From Dehalococcoidia bacterium (GTDB lineage: Bacteria > Chloroflexota > Dehalococcoidia > GIF9 > AB-539-J10): a DNA stretch of 51,753 bases. Positions 31,042 through 40,009 of the stretch are shown here, piece after piece (the stretch's first letter is position 1; every line of letters begins with the position of its first letter). The translations under genes were made by a program, and so were the position numbers. Where the stretch lies: positions 1 to 51,753 of the forward strand of contig JALNYR010000002.1 in assembly GCA_023229725.1 (NCBI GenBank), in the 5' to 3' direction. The notes beneath the pieces were generated by a model. It saw only the letters and a list, made by a program, of their open reading frames with translations, ran no database searches and had not been told where the DNA came from.

Positions 31042-32337
31042 TCAGTCTTTCGCCTCACCGAGCGTGATTGCGTTGACCGGGCAGACGTAGTAGCAGGTCC
31101 GGCAGCCCTCGCAGAACCGCTCGTCCAGCTTCGCCTTCTTGTCCTGGAGCGACAGCGCCACGTTCGGGCAGGCCTTCACGCAGCGCTGGCAGCCGGTGCA
31201 CTTCTCTTTGTCGATAATCGGGAGCCACTGCGGGATGCCCTTCGCCTGGTTGGGCTGCAGCAGGTTGACCTTGCCGCGGAAGTCGGCCAGCGTCTTGTAG
31301 CCCTTCCGGTCCATCCATTCGCGCATCTCTTTGTCGATTCGGCCGGCAACCTGGACGCCCTCGAGGATGACCTGGGCGCATATCTGCGCGGCATCGCCGC
31401 CCATCATCAGGTACTGGATGACATCGGCGCCCGTGCGGACACCGCCGGAGGGGATGATAGGGATAGTCACCGGGCCGCCCTTGGGGAACTTGCCCTGCTC
31501 TCTACTGAAGAGATAGGTAATGGGCTTATCGGCGTGCCTCATGCGGAAGATGAGGCCGTTCATGATGGGCACTGACCAGGGGCCGCCCATGCCGGGGCCA
31601 CGCCACTCGGGCGCGGTTTCGTTCTCGACGTCGACGCTGATGGTCGACCACCGCGTGACCGGCACGACGCCGCTGGCGCCGGCCTTCTCCGCGACCTGGG
31701 CCATGCCCACGGCGTCGCAGCAGTCCACGGGGATCTTGGCGAAGATGGGCAGCTTCGTGCCCTTGCGCGCCGCCCTGATGGGCATGGCGAGGTAGTGGTC
31801 CGAGTCCATGCTCATGTACCGGCCGGGTTCGGTCGCCGGGCTCGGTCCGGTGTGCAGTTCAACGGCGTTGACGCCGGCCTTCTCCATCGCCGCCGCCTCT
31901 GTCGTCCACAGGCTCTCATCGGTGAGGTTGCTGCCGCACCACCCCAGGCTCGCGATAATCGTACAGTCGTAGTCTTTGGCCGCACGGACTATCTTGGCGA
32001 CCTCCTCGGTCCACTGCTCCAGGGTCGGGACCGTCGTGGCGCCGCCCCAGCCGAGAGGGATATCAGGTCGCATCTTGCGCACGGGCGCGCCCGTGGACTG
32101 GAACGAGTAGAGGTGCTTCGTGAAGTCCTTCGTGTTGCCGTAGACCCGATACATCTCGCGGGTGGACGTCTTCACATCATCCGCGTGCTGCATGTGCAGG
32201 CTGCGAACGACGATGCCCCCGAATCCCGCCTTCATGCAGTTGAGCGCAGTCGTGGTGTTCTTGGTGTTGGGTCCTGCGCCAACGATGAGCGGGTTCTTCA
32301 ACTTCATACCGCACATGCTGACTGAGAGATCTGCCAT
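31042..32337 (-). CDS. PreA-like Fe-S dihydroorotate/dihydropyrimidine dehydrogenase
   Basis: A 431-residue FMN-type oxidoreductase. Residues 1 to about 350 form a TIM barrel of the dihydroorotate dehydrogenase group (MKLKNPLIVGAGPNT at the start, VPVTRWSTISVDVENETAPE, and IIPSGGVRTGADVIQYLMMG near the phosphate site). The C-terminus has two ferredoxin-like 4Fe-4S motifs, CTGCQRCVKACP and CEGCRTCYYVCP. This is the layout of the PreA subunit and of the C-terminal part of dihydropyrimidine dehydrogenase. No PreT partner is adjacent, so electrons may come from ferredoxin. The start is ATG 32337 behind AAAGGAGG. The substrate need not be a pyrimidine. Confidence 0.88.
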   Translation of the reverse strand: MADLSVSMCGMKLKNPLIVGAGPNTKNTTTALNCMKAGFGGIVVRSLHMQHADDVKTSTREMYRVYGNTKDFTKHLYSFQSTGAPVRKMRPDIPLGWGGATTVPTLEQWTEEVAKIVRAAKDYDCTIIASLGWCGSNLTDESLWTTEAAAMEKAGVNAVELHTGPSPATEPGRYMSMDSDHYLAMPIRAARKGTKLPIFAKIPVDCCDAVGMAQVAEKAGASGVVPVTRWSTISVDVENETAPEWRGPGMGGPWSVPIMNGLIFRMRHADKPITYLFSREQGKFPKGGPVTIPIIPSGGVRTGADVIQYLMMGGDAAQICAQVILEGVQVAGRIDKEMREWMDRKGYKTLADFRGKVNLLQPNQAKGIPQWLPIIDKEKCTGCQRCVKACPNVALSLQDKKAKLDERFCEGCRTCYYVCPVNAITLGEAKD

Positions 32338-32525
32338 TCGATTTCCTCCTTTATGTCCGAACCTTCCCGGCGTTCAGGAACAGGCCACCGCCGGGCAGGG
32401 TATGGCCAACCGAACCATCGCCGTACGCTGCGTGGCCCAATCCACGCGGGCAATCAACCGCGGGAGACTCATCCCGGTCCAGCGTTCGCGGTAGCTGCGA
32501 TTCGCTGTCGACGAGAGCGCCCCTG

Positions 32526-33323
32526 CTACTGCCCAGGACGAGACTCCACAGTGGGAATGATGACGTGCTTCTTCCTCGTCTTCCCCTCCCCGGCCTCCGT
32601 ATTGACGGCCCTGATGTGCTCGATAATCCACGGGACTGTTCCCTCCAGATGGCTCCGCATCAGCTTCGAGGCCTCAGCCGGCTTCCGCTGCTCACTCGCG
32701 GTGAGGATGGCGAAGTGCTGCCGGTGACTCATGTTGACCCGCTCGATGCTGTACCTGTTGATGACCGGCCAGTAGGTGGCCACCTGGCTGCGGAGAACCT
32801 TTATCACCTGGTCGAGGTACTGGTTGCCGCTGCGCGAATAGAGGCTCGAGTGGAAATCGTTGTGAAGGTGCTGCAGGGAGACGATGGCCTCCGTCCTAAC
32901 AACGTCGTTGACATCGCGGTTCAGGACTTCAACCACTCTGTCCATCTCTTCATAGACGTTCTTCAGGTGGGAGACATCGTCCGCGGTCATGTCCTCTACC
33001 GTGCGCTCGACAGCCAGGCCTTCGAGCAGCAGCCGCAGCGAATACAGTTGCTGCACCTGCTCTTCCGTGAGAGACGAGACGAAGGCCGTGCGGTGAGGGC
33101 GAATCGTGACCAGTCCCAGGGCCTGGAGGGTCTTCACCGCCTCCCGAACCGGCGTCACGCTGACGTTCATCTGCTCGGCGATGTCCGCGTAGACCAGCTT
33201 CTGGCCGGGGACGAGGCGTCCCTGGGTGATGGCCTCCTGCAGCCGCTGCACAACAGACTGCTCGATGGTGAGGTGCTGGGGGAACTCCTGTGCGTTGTAT
33301 CTGGGTGGAACTGACATCATCAT
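32526..33323 (-). CDS. GntR-family regulator, FCD type
   Basis: A 265-residue transcription regulator. The N-terminal winged helix (about 20-80) includes QGRLVPGQKLVYADIAEQMN and a recognition region VTPVREAVKTLQALGL. The C-terminal FCD domain (about 95-235) has the helical His pattern (HNDFHSSL, MSHRQHFAIL, LMRSHLEG) that binds a metal and an organic-acid ligand in this family. The start is one of three consecutive ATGs from 33323. It heads the minus-strand catabolic operon and probably regulates it and itself. A triple repeat lies directly in front of it. Confidence 0.93.
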   Translation of the reverse strand: MMMSVPPRYNAQEFPQHLTIEQSVVQRLQEAITQGRLVPGQKLVYADIAEQMNVSVTPVREAVKTLQALGLVTIRPHRTAFVSSLTEEQVQQLYSLRLLLEGLAVERTVEDMTADDVSHLKNVYEEMDRVVEVLNRDVNDVVRTEAIVSLQHLHNDFHSSLYSRSGNQYLDQVIKVLRSQVATYWPVINRYSIERVNMSHRQHFAILTASEQRKPAEASKLMRSHLEGTVPWIIEHIRAVNTEAGEGKTRKKHVIIPTVESRPGQ

Positions 33324-33328
33324 TTCTC

Positions 33329-33349
33329 GTATACCGTATATCGTATATG
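33329..33349 (-). promoter_or_regulatory. Triple GTATAYC operator before the GntR gene
   Basis: Three adjacent 7-base units on the plus strand read GTATACC, GTATATC, GTATATG. They cover the expected transcription start and the ribosome-binding region of the GntR gene. Binding there would block initiation, so autoregulation is likely. Confidence 0.55.
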
Positions 33350-33351
33350 GT

Positions 33352-33380
33352 TTTATACACGTCCATTTCCGGCTTGTCAA
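33352..33380 (-). promoter_or_regulatory. Consensus sigma-70 promoter of the GntR-led operon
   Basis: On the minus strand TTGACA (33380-33375) and TATAAA (33357-33352) are separated by exactly 17 bases. Transcription would start near 33345, inside the triple operator, about 22 bases before the first ATG. Confidence 0.75.
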
Positions 33381-33553
33381 ATCCCCCTCGGCATCCTCCG
33401 TCTCACGTCCCACGGAAAAAGAGGAGACGACGGTTCTCCCCCAACTATGGCTGCCGGAATCCGGAAAAGTTCTCTGGTAGACTGTTGCGGCAAGGGCAGC
33501 TCGCGCATGCGCCGGCGTTGCTCAACGCGCCGCGGAACTGAGAGGGTGCAGAG

Positions 33554-34984
33554 ATGAAAGAAATGACACGGGTTGCACAGTTGCGTACGGCTTCGGAGTT
33601 TCGGGACCACCTGAGGGCCTCCGGCGTGACACTGGAGTTCGACGAGGCCGTGCAGTCCGGGGCGGATTCTCCTCTGGCGCAGCCTTATGTCCTGGGTGAC
33701 AGGACCATCGGCAACCGCTTTGCGATACTGCCGATGGAGGGATGGGACGCCACGCCCGACGGACGACCTTCGGAACTGACGACACGGCGCTGGAAGCGCT
33801 TCGGCCTCAGCGGGGCGAAGCTCATATTCGGAGGCGAAGCAGTCACCGCCAGGCTGGAATACCGCGGCAACCCCAACGGCCTGACCCTGACGCGTGAGAC
33901 GCAGCAGGACATGGCGGCATTGCTCGCCACCCTCGTGGACGCCCACGAGGAGCGATTCGGCACGAGCGACGACCTGCTGGTAGGGCTGCAACTGAGCGAC
34001 GCCGGCCGCTTCACGCGGCCGTTCGATACGAAGAAGCCGGAACCCCGCGTTCTCTACCATCACCCCATCCTCGACCGCACGGTCGGTCTGGCAGCCGATG
34101 CGCCCGTCCTGACGGATGACGATATCGCCCGGACAATCGACGACCTCGTCCACACCGCGGTGCTGGCACAGCAGATAGGCGTCGGATTTGTGGACGTCAA
34201 GCACTGTCACGGCTACCTGGGGCACGAGGTGCTCAGTGCGGTGGACCGGCCCGGTCGCTACGGCAGCAGCTTCGAGAACCGCACGCGCTTCCTGCGGGAG
34301 GTCGTTGCCGGCATTCGGTCGGAGGCCCCCGGGCTGGACATCGGCGTGAGGCTCAGCGCCTTTGACTTCGTTCCCTTCAGGGCGGGCGCCGATGGAACGG
34401 GCGAGCCGGCTCCGTTCACAGGCGACCGGTATCCGTACGCCTTCGGCGGCGACGGCACGGGAGTGGGCATCGACCTGACCGAGCCGCTGGCCTTCCTGGA
34501 CACGCTTGCGGAGCTGGGTATCCGCCTCGTCTGCATCACCGGTGGCTGCGGCTACTACAACTACCACATCATCAGGCCCTGCTTCATACCGTCGAAGGGC
34601 AGCTACCTGCCGCCCGAGGAGCCGCTGCTCGGAGTGGCCCGCCTCGTCAGCGTCACGGCCGAGCTGAAGCGCCTTCGCCCGCAGCTGACGTACGTCGTGA
34701 GCGGGCTCTCGTACCTGCAGGAGTGGCTGCCCAACGTAGCGCAGGCCATCGTCAGAAACGGACATGCCGATTTCGCGGGCATCGGGCGCATGGCCATCAG
34801 CTATCCGGAGATGGTAGCCGACGTGCTGGCAGGCAGACCCCTGCAGAGGAACCGCGTCTGCCGCGCGTGCAGCCGGTGCACCACGGCGCCACGACACGGG
34901 CTCGTGTCCGGCTGCTACCTGACGGATCCGTTCTACCGGGCGCGGCCCGAGTTCGAGCAGGTGGAGCAGCTGCTCCGCTCGTGA
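33554..34984 (+). CDS. Old-yellow-enzyme family oxidoreductase with C-terminal Cys cluster
   Basis: A 476-residue flavin-dependent TIM-barrel enzyme. The FMN-binding start reads NRFAILPMEGWDAT. The active-site region KHCHGYLGHEVLS corresponds to the HGAHGYL motif of the family, with the first His of that motif replaced. SSFENRTRFLREVV follows. Near the C-terminus CRACSRCTTAPRHGLVSGC gives Cys spacing C-x2-C-x2-C-x11-C, suited to a 4Fe-4S cluster as in 2,4-dienoyl-CoA reductase. The FAD/NAD domain of that enzyme is absent. An FrdA-like flavoprotein is convergent just downstream. The start is ATG 33554. It is divergent from the GntR operon and may share its control. Confidence 0.85.
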   Translation: MKEMTRVAQLRTASEFRDHLRASGVTLEFDEAVQSGADSPLAQPYVLGDRTIGNRFAILPMEGWDATPDGRPSELTTRRWKRFGLSGAKLIFGGEAVTARLEYRGNPNGLTLTRETQQDMAALLATLVDAHEERFGTSDDLLVGLQLSDAGRFTRPFDTKKPEPRVLYHHPILDRTVGLAADAPVLTDDDIARTIDDLVHTAVLAQQIGVGFVDVKHCHGYLGHEVLSAVDRPGRYGSSFENRTRFLREVVAGIRSEAPGLDIGVRLSAFDFVPFRAGADGTGEPAPFTGDRYPYAFGGDGTGVGIDLTEPLAFLDTLAELGIRLVCITGGCGYYNYHIIRPCFIPSKGSYLPPEEPLLGVARLVSVTAELKRLRPQLTYVVSGLSYLQEWLPNVAQAIVRNGHADFAGIGRMAISYPEMVADVLAGRPLQRNRVCRACSRCTTAPRHGLVSGCYLTDPFYRARPEFEQVEQLLRS

Positions 34985-35008
34985 CAGCGCCGCGGTGAGG
35001 CCGCTGCG

Positions 35009-36970
35009 CTAGTCGTACACCTCGCCGCGCCGGAAGCGCGCCCAGTCCGTCTCGAACCACGCCTCGCCGTGCGGCAACGGCCGCCTTGGCGTCCACTCGC
35101 TGTGCGCCGAGCCATCAGGTGAAGCGGCAGTCTCGAGAACCCGGTCCCGGAAGGCGACATCCTCGGGCGCGAACCGCCATTCCTCTCCCAGCGCATCGTG
35201 GACAGGAAGGCCTGCCCGGTTGAGCACGAGCGACGAGCCCCTGCTGCCGACGCCGCTCGCCAGCGCGAAGCGAATCGCCTCCAGGTACACGGCGTGGGCG
35301 AAGCAGAGGTGCCGGTTGCGCATGGCCTCTGCCAGGCCGGCGTTGCCGGCATACGCGCATCCCTGCGTCTCGATTCGACGCCACTGGGCCCACGCCTGAG
35401 GCAGCGCCTCGTCGAGGACGTCGAGGCTGCGAACGTGAGCGCCCGCGCGGCTCATGCGCGCCTGAAACTCGTCGCGCTCCTCTCGCCACGACCTCGCGGC
35501 TCCCCCGCACCTCTTCCGGAAGGCGGCAACATCGGCGACGCCGCGCGCCAGCGCCGAGTTGAACGCCCCCTTGTCCAGCGTCCACTTCGCGTACCGGTTC
35601 GCGACGTACTCCGCGGCGCGGAAGCCGCCGACCTGCCCCGCATTCAACGCAGAGCCGCCCGGGCGGTAGACGCCGTGCGAGCCGTTGACTTCCCCCACGG
35701 GGAAGAGGTGCTTCACGTTCGTGGACTCCCACCACACGTTCCCGGCGAGGCCGCCGTTGTTGTGCTGGGCGCACACCGCTATCTCCAGCGGCTCGCTCTC
35801 GATATCGATGCCGTGGTCCCGATACAGCTGTATTGCGGACGGATTCATACGCGCCAGGCGGGCGAAGGGCGTCTCCTGCAGCGCCCCCGACTTGCGCAGG
35901 TACTCCTGCGCCTCCCCACTCAGGCCCTCGAAGGAGAATCCGCCGGCATCCCGGCGGAAATCGAGGAAGACGCGACGATGCTTCACCTCGCACTCCACGT
36001 AGACGAGGATATCGATGAGCGACGAGCCGCCGGCCACCTTGCGCACGTCGAAGGGCCACTGGTAGCCCTTAAGGAAGACGCGTGAGCACATCTCGTCCGC
36101 CGAATCGAAGTAGTCGCGCAGGAACTCGCGCTCGCCACTGACGCCGTCAGCCTCCATGCTGACGAAGCGCGGCATCACCTGCATGAAGCTGCCGGACACG
36201 TTCCAGCGGAACTTCGTCGAGGCAAGGCCGAACTGCGATTCCGGCAGGTTCTGCGCCCCGGCGCCCGCCAGCAACGCGAGGCCGATGCCGCCGGTGTGGA
36301 CCTCGGGATACACGCTGCTGCGGTAGAGACCACCGGGTCCCCCGACCGCCAGTATCACATTCTCGGCCGCGTACGCCACGAGGCTGCCGTCCTGCCTGAC
36401 AGCGACGGCGCCGGCGGCGCGCCTCCCGCCGATCTCATCGACGGTCAGCAGAAGCACGACGTTCTCCCCCTCCCGGACGTTGATGCCGAGCTCGTTGACG
36501 CGTGCAGCGAGCGCGCGGCACATGTCCCGCGACGTGTACGGGCCGACCGACGTCGCCCGCTGGCGCGGGTCGTGGTCCGTCTTGTAGCCGATGAACTGCC
36601 CGTAGCGGTCGCGGGGGAAGGGCACGCCCAGGTTGACGAGGTGCATGAACGCCCGCGTCGAAAGGCCGGCCTCGACCAGCGCGAGGTCGCCGTGCATGCC
36701 GCCTCCCGAGTAGTACGTCTCGGCCATGGCGAGCGGAGAATCCGCGTCGTCCCCGTAGAGCGCAAGCTTGTAGTAGGTCTGCTTGTCGCTGCCGGTGTTG
36801 ATGGAGGTGCCCATGCGCAGGCCTTCGGTGACGATGAGCACGTCGTCGATGCCGTTGGCGCGCAGTTGCACCGCGGCGTTCAGTCCCGCGGCGCCGCTGC
36901 CGATGACGAGCGTGTGCACCCGCGTCAGCGGCAGGTCGATGCCTGAGACCGTCACTATCTCTTCATGCAT
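35009..36970 (-). CDS. FrdA/SdhA-like FAD-dependent oxidoreductase
   Basis: A 653-residue flavoprotein of the fumarate reductase/succinate dehydrogenase/aspartate oxidase group. The FAD dinucleotide fold is at residues 18-50 (TLVIGSGAAGLNAAVQLRA). Later family parts include ENVILAVGGPGGLYRSS, and ICAQHNNGGLAGN-like AVCAQHNNGGLAGNVWWEST with FPVGEVNGSHGVYRPGGSAL, the usual FAD-contacting segment. There is no Fe-S subunit or membrane anchor gene beside it, so it is not a standard respiratory complex. The start is ATG 36970 after GGGGGAC. It follows the SDR gene by 42 bases on the same strand and is convergent with the old-yellow-enzyme gene. Confidence 0.88.
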   Translation of the reverse strand: MHEEIVTVSGIDLPLTRVHTLVIGSGAAGLNAAVQLRANGIDDVLIVTEGLRMGTSINTGSDKQTYYKLALYGDDADSPLAMAETYYSGGGMHGDLALVEAGLSTRAFMHLVNLGVPFPRDRYGQFIGYKTDHDPRQRATSVGPYTSRDMCRALAARVNELGINVREGENVVLLLTVDEIGGRRAAGAVAVRQDGSLVAYAAENVILAVGGPGGLYRSSVYPEVHTGGIGLALLAGAGAQNLPESQFGLASTKFRWNVSGSFMQVMPRFVSMEADGVSGEREFLRDYFDSADEMCSRVFLKGYQWPFDVRKVAGGSSLIDILVYVECEVKHRRVFLDFRRDAGGFSFEGLSGEAQEYLRKSGALQETPFARLARMNPSAIQLYRDHGIDIESEPLEIAVCAQHNNGGLAGNVWWESTNVKHLFPVGEVNGSHGVYRPGGSALNAGQVGGFRAAEYVANRYAKWTLDKGAFNSALARGVADVAAFRKRCGGAARSWREERDEFQARMSRAGAHVRSLDVLDEALPQAWAQWRRIETQGCAYAGNAGLAEAMRNRHLCFAHAVYLEAIRFALASGVGSRGSSLVLNRAGLPVHDALGEEWRFAPEDVAFRDRVLETAASPDGSAHSEWTPRRPLPHGEAWFETDWARFRRGEVYD

Positions 36971-37012
36971 GGAAGTGTCCCCCGGTGAGGCGTCATCGCC
37001 ACAGCCGGCCCA

Positions 37013-37783
37013 CTACAGCCTCTGCAGCGTCAGCCCTCCGTCCACCATGATGGACTGTCCCGTGGAGTAGGGCAGGTCGCCCCGCACCAGCATGGCGACC
37101 GCCTTGCCGACGTCCTCCGGATAGCCCCAGCGTTGCTGGACGGTCAGCCCCCCGGCTATGAGCCGGTCGTACTTCTCCCTGACGCCCGCGGTCATGTCGG
37201 TCATGATGACGCCGGGACAGACCTCGTACACGGGAATGCCGAACTCGCCCAGGCGCACGGCCCACAGCTTCGTCGCCATGCCGAGGCCGGCCTTGGAGAG
37301 GCAGTACTCGCCGCGATTGGGGGAGGCGACGGTCGCCGACATCGACGAGATGTTGACGATGCAACCCGCGAAGCCCGCGTCCTCCCTTCGTTGAGCAATC
37401 ATCCAGTTGGCGACGGCCTGGGTCAGGAAGTACGGTCCCTTGAGGTTCGTGCCCATGACGCGGTCGTAGCTGTCCTCGCTCGCTTCGAGGATATCGGCGC
37501 GCACCTCGGGAGCGACGCCGGCGTTGTTCACGAGCACGTTCAGTCGCCCAAAGCGGCTCCTGATTTCCGACAGGAGGCGCTTCCGGTCCTCGCCGCTGGA
37601 GACGTCGGCCTGGACATACATAACATCGCTGCCGGTCGCGCGCAGGCCGGAAACCGCGGCCTCCGCCGCCGCGGGCGGACGAACACCGCACACGGCAAGG
37701 TCACATCCCTCGGCGGCGAGGCGCCCGGCTATCCCCAGGCCGATGCCGCGCGCTCCGCCGGTTACCAGCGCCACTCTGTTCAT
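37013..37783 (-). CDS. Short-chain dehydrogenase/reductase (SDR)
   Basis: A 256-residue classical SDR. The cofactor motif is TGGARGIGLGIAG (residues 8-20), and the NNAG motif is VLVNNAGV. The catalytic triad is Ser in NISSMSA with YCLSK (Tyr and Lys). The C-terminus GQSIMVDGGLTLQRL is typical of 3-oxoacyl-ACP-reductase-like and sugar dehydrogenases. The start is ATG 37783 behind CGGAGGAG; 35 residues further upstream look non-coding. It is divergent from the IlvD/Edd gene and may oxidise a sugar or hydroxyacid for it. Confidence 0.92.
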   Translation of the reverse strand: MNRVALVTGGARGIGLGIAGRLAAEGCDLAVCGVRPPAAAEAAVSGLRATGSDVMYVQADVSSGEDRKRLLSEIRSRFGRLNVLVNNAGVAPEVRADILEASEDSYDRVMGTNLKGPYFLTQAVANWMIAQRREDAGFAGCIVNISSMSATVASPNRGEYCLSKAGLGMATKLWAVRLGEFGIPVYEVCPGVIMTDMTAGVREKYDRLIAGGLTVQQRWGYPEDVGKAVAMLVRGDLPYSTGQSIMVDGGLTLQRL

Positions 37784-37938
37784 GGAAGTCTCCTCCGTCA
37801 GCACCATTGATAGTGCACCAAGTCGCTCGCACGCCGCAAACGGGTCGCGTGCCGCGCTCACATCATGACGGTGAGCCGCGTGTGGCACAATACCAGTATA
37901 GAGACGTGGGCGGCGGGCTCACACGCGGGAGGCGGGAT

Positions 37939-39699
37939 ATGGCACTCAGGAGCGATGCACTCAGGAAGAACGCGCCGGAGACGCTCGCACTCTACCTCTC
38001 GGGCGGGTTCACCGAGGCCGACTACGGCAAGCCGCTGGTGCTGGTGCACTCGACGTTCGGGCAGTCTCACTCCGGCAGCTACCATCTGGACCGGCTCGTG
38101 AAGCAGGCGACGCTCGGCATCCATGAATCGGGCGGATCAGCGTTCAGCTTCACAACCACCGACCTGTGCGACGGCGTGGCGACCGGCCACGACGGCATGA
38201 ACTACGTCCTCCCCTCGCGCGAGTTCATCGCGGGGATGATAGAAGCGTACGTCCAGGGGCACGCCTTCGACGCAGCCGTCCTCACAGCAAGCTGTGACAA
38301 GGCGCTTCCCGCGGCGCTCATCGCCGCAGCCCGGCTGAAGGACGACATCCCGGCCGTCATCCTGCCCGGCGGTTCCGGCGGCATCGGCAGCTGCTACCTC
38401 ATGAGCGGCGACATCGCCGCCGAGTTCGCGAAGGTGGAGACCGGCATGGAGCCGGCTGAGCAGCTGCTGCACGTCCAGCGCCACTCGCTGCCGTGCGAAG
38501 GCGCCTGCCAGTACATGGGCACGGCATCCACCATGCAGGTGATGGCCGAGGCGCTCGGCCTCGCAGCGCCAACGTCGGCGCTCGCGCCCGCCAACGAGCG
38601 TTATGTCCTGGACTCCGCCCGGCGGGCAGGGCACCTCGTGACGGCGATGCTGCGCAGCGGGCGGAAGACCGGCGACATCCTCTCGGAGGCCTCGCTGCGA
38701 AACGCGGTGGTCATCCACCAGGCGACAGGCGGCTCCACCAATGCCCTGCTGCACCTGCCCGCCATCGCCGCCGCCGCGGGACTCGGCTTCGACGTGCGCC
38801 TCTTCGACGAGCTGGGACAGAAGACGCCCTACCTCACAAACCTGCACTCGGCGGGCGAGTACGCCTCGCGTCAATTCTGGTACGCGGGGGGCGTCCAGCG
38901 GGTCATCGAGCTGCTGGCCGACAGCGGACTCCTCGACATGGATGCCCTCACGGTTACAGGAAAGACGCTGGGTCAGAACCTCGAGGACGTGCGGGCGTCC
39001 GATTTCTTCCGGACCGGCGAGGGATACCTGTCGAACTACGCCACACGCGACCGCTCACGCAGCCTATGGCGCACCGATGTCATACGCGACGCATGCGACC
39101 TGCGCAACACTTTCGGCTCGGTGGCCATCCTCAAGGGCAACCTTGCGCCCGAAGGCGCCGTGTTCAAGTACAGCGCCTGCGACCCGGCCATGTACGAGCA
39201 CCGTGGCAGGGCGGTGGTCTTCGAGAACGAAGAGGACTGCTTCGCGGCCGTCACCGGACTGAAGGTGGAGCCGGGCGACGTGCTCATCGTGCGGAACGAG
39301 GGCCCGGCCTCGTGCGGCATGCCGGAGCTGTTCAACACCAGCGCGGCCATCGTGGCGATACCGCGGTACCGCAGCTCCATCGCGCTCGTGACGGACGGCC
39401 GCTTCTCCGGCGCCACCGCCGGCCCGGTCATCGGCCACGTCTCGCCCGAGGGGGTCGCGGGCGGGCCAATCGCAATCATCGAGAGCGGCGATACCGTGGA
39501 GATAAGCCTCTCGAGGCGCTCGCTGAACATCGTCGCGGTACGCGAAGGGCTTTCGACCGGTGGAGAAGTCGCTCGAATCCTGTCGCAACGCCGCGCCGCC
39601 TGGCGCCGGCCACCGCGTCGCTACACGTCCGGCATCCTCGGCGCCTACACCCGCCTCGCCGTCTCGGCGATGCAGGGCGCCTACATGGCCGGCGGGTAG
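37939..39699 (+). CDS. IlvD/Edd-family dehydratase
   Basis: A 586-residue Fe-S dehydratase of the dihydroxyacid/6-phosphogluconate/sugar-acid family. Cluster-region motifs are LTASCDKALPAALIAA and SLPCEGACQYMGTASTMQ, with Cys at the expected places. HQATGGSTNALLHLPA and TDGRFSGATAGPVIGHVSPE are nearly invariant in the family. It converts 2,3-dihydroxyacids to 2-oxo-3-deoxy acids. Neighbours (SDR, FAH-like, hydroxyacid dehydrogenases, TRAP) favour a sugar-acid dehydratase over valine biosynthesis, by inference. The start is ATG 37939 with GGGAGG about 6 bases upstream. The first 44 residues of the longer frame overlap the SDR promoter region. Confidence 0.9.
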   Translation: MALRSDALRKNAPETLALYLSGGFTEADYGKPLVLVHSTFGQSHSGSYHLDRLVKQATLGIHESGGSAFSFTTTDLCDGVATGHDGMNYVLPSREFIAGMIEAYVQGHAFDAAVLTASCDKALPAALIAAARLKDDIPAVILPGGSGGIGSCYLMSGDIAAEFAKVETGMEPAEQLLHVQRHSLPCEGACQYMGTASTMQVMAEALGLAAPTSALAPANERYVLDSARRAGHLVTAMLRSGRKTGDILSEASLRNAVVIHQATGGSTNALLHLPAIAAAAGLGFDVRLFDELGQKTPYLTNLHSAGEYASRQFWYAGGVQRVIELLADSGLLDMDALTVTGKTLGQNLEDVRASDFFRTGEGYLSNYATRDRSRSLWRTDVIRDACDLRNTFGSVAILKGNLAPEGAVFKYSACDPAMYEHRGRAVVFENEEDCFAAVTGLKVEPGDVLIVRNEGPASCGMPELFNTSAAIVAIPRYRSSIALVTDGRFSGATAGPVIGHVSPEGVAGGPIAIIESGDTVEISLSRRSLNIVAVREGLSTGGEVARILSQRRAAWRRPPRRYTSGILGAYTRLAVSAMQGAYMAGG

Positions 39700-39765
39700 G
39701 CGCGGGAATCTCGCGGCGCGCCATTCGTACGCCAACTCCGGGCACAGCTACGCAATGTCGCGCGA

Positions 39766-39794
39766 TTGACTTTTGAAGTGCTCCTGTCTACGCT
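39766..39794 (+). promoter_or_regulatory. Candidate promoter of the FrhB-IorAB operon
   Basis: TTGACT at 39766-39771 and TACGCT at 39789-39794 are separated by 17 bases, leaving a leader of about 210 bases before the GTG at 40010. It is the only feature I see in the 310-base gap 39700-40009. Confidence 0.45.
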
Positions 39795-40009
39795 GCCTAC
39801 CCCAATGGCAGCGCCGGCGACTGCGGCAGCGCAGCACCGGCTGGTCCCGTACCCGTCTCCCCGCACAACTCCCTGGATGTGACGACTTCCGGCGACAGCC
39901 GGTGGCGTTGCGGATAGCGACCGGCGCAGTGGCAGCACGAGCGCCCTCGCAAAGTCGAGGCAACCGGTGGTTGCCCCGGCCGGCCGTCGACCCTGGACAG
40001 GAGGTGCAC

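Noticed and set aside
33377..34897. A 506-codon minus-strand open frame opposite the old-yellow-enzyme gene
   Set aside because: It covers the GntR promoter and the whole sense gene, has no start signal, and shows no domain.
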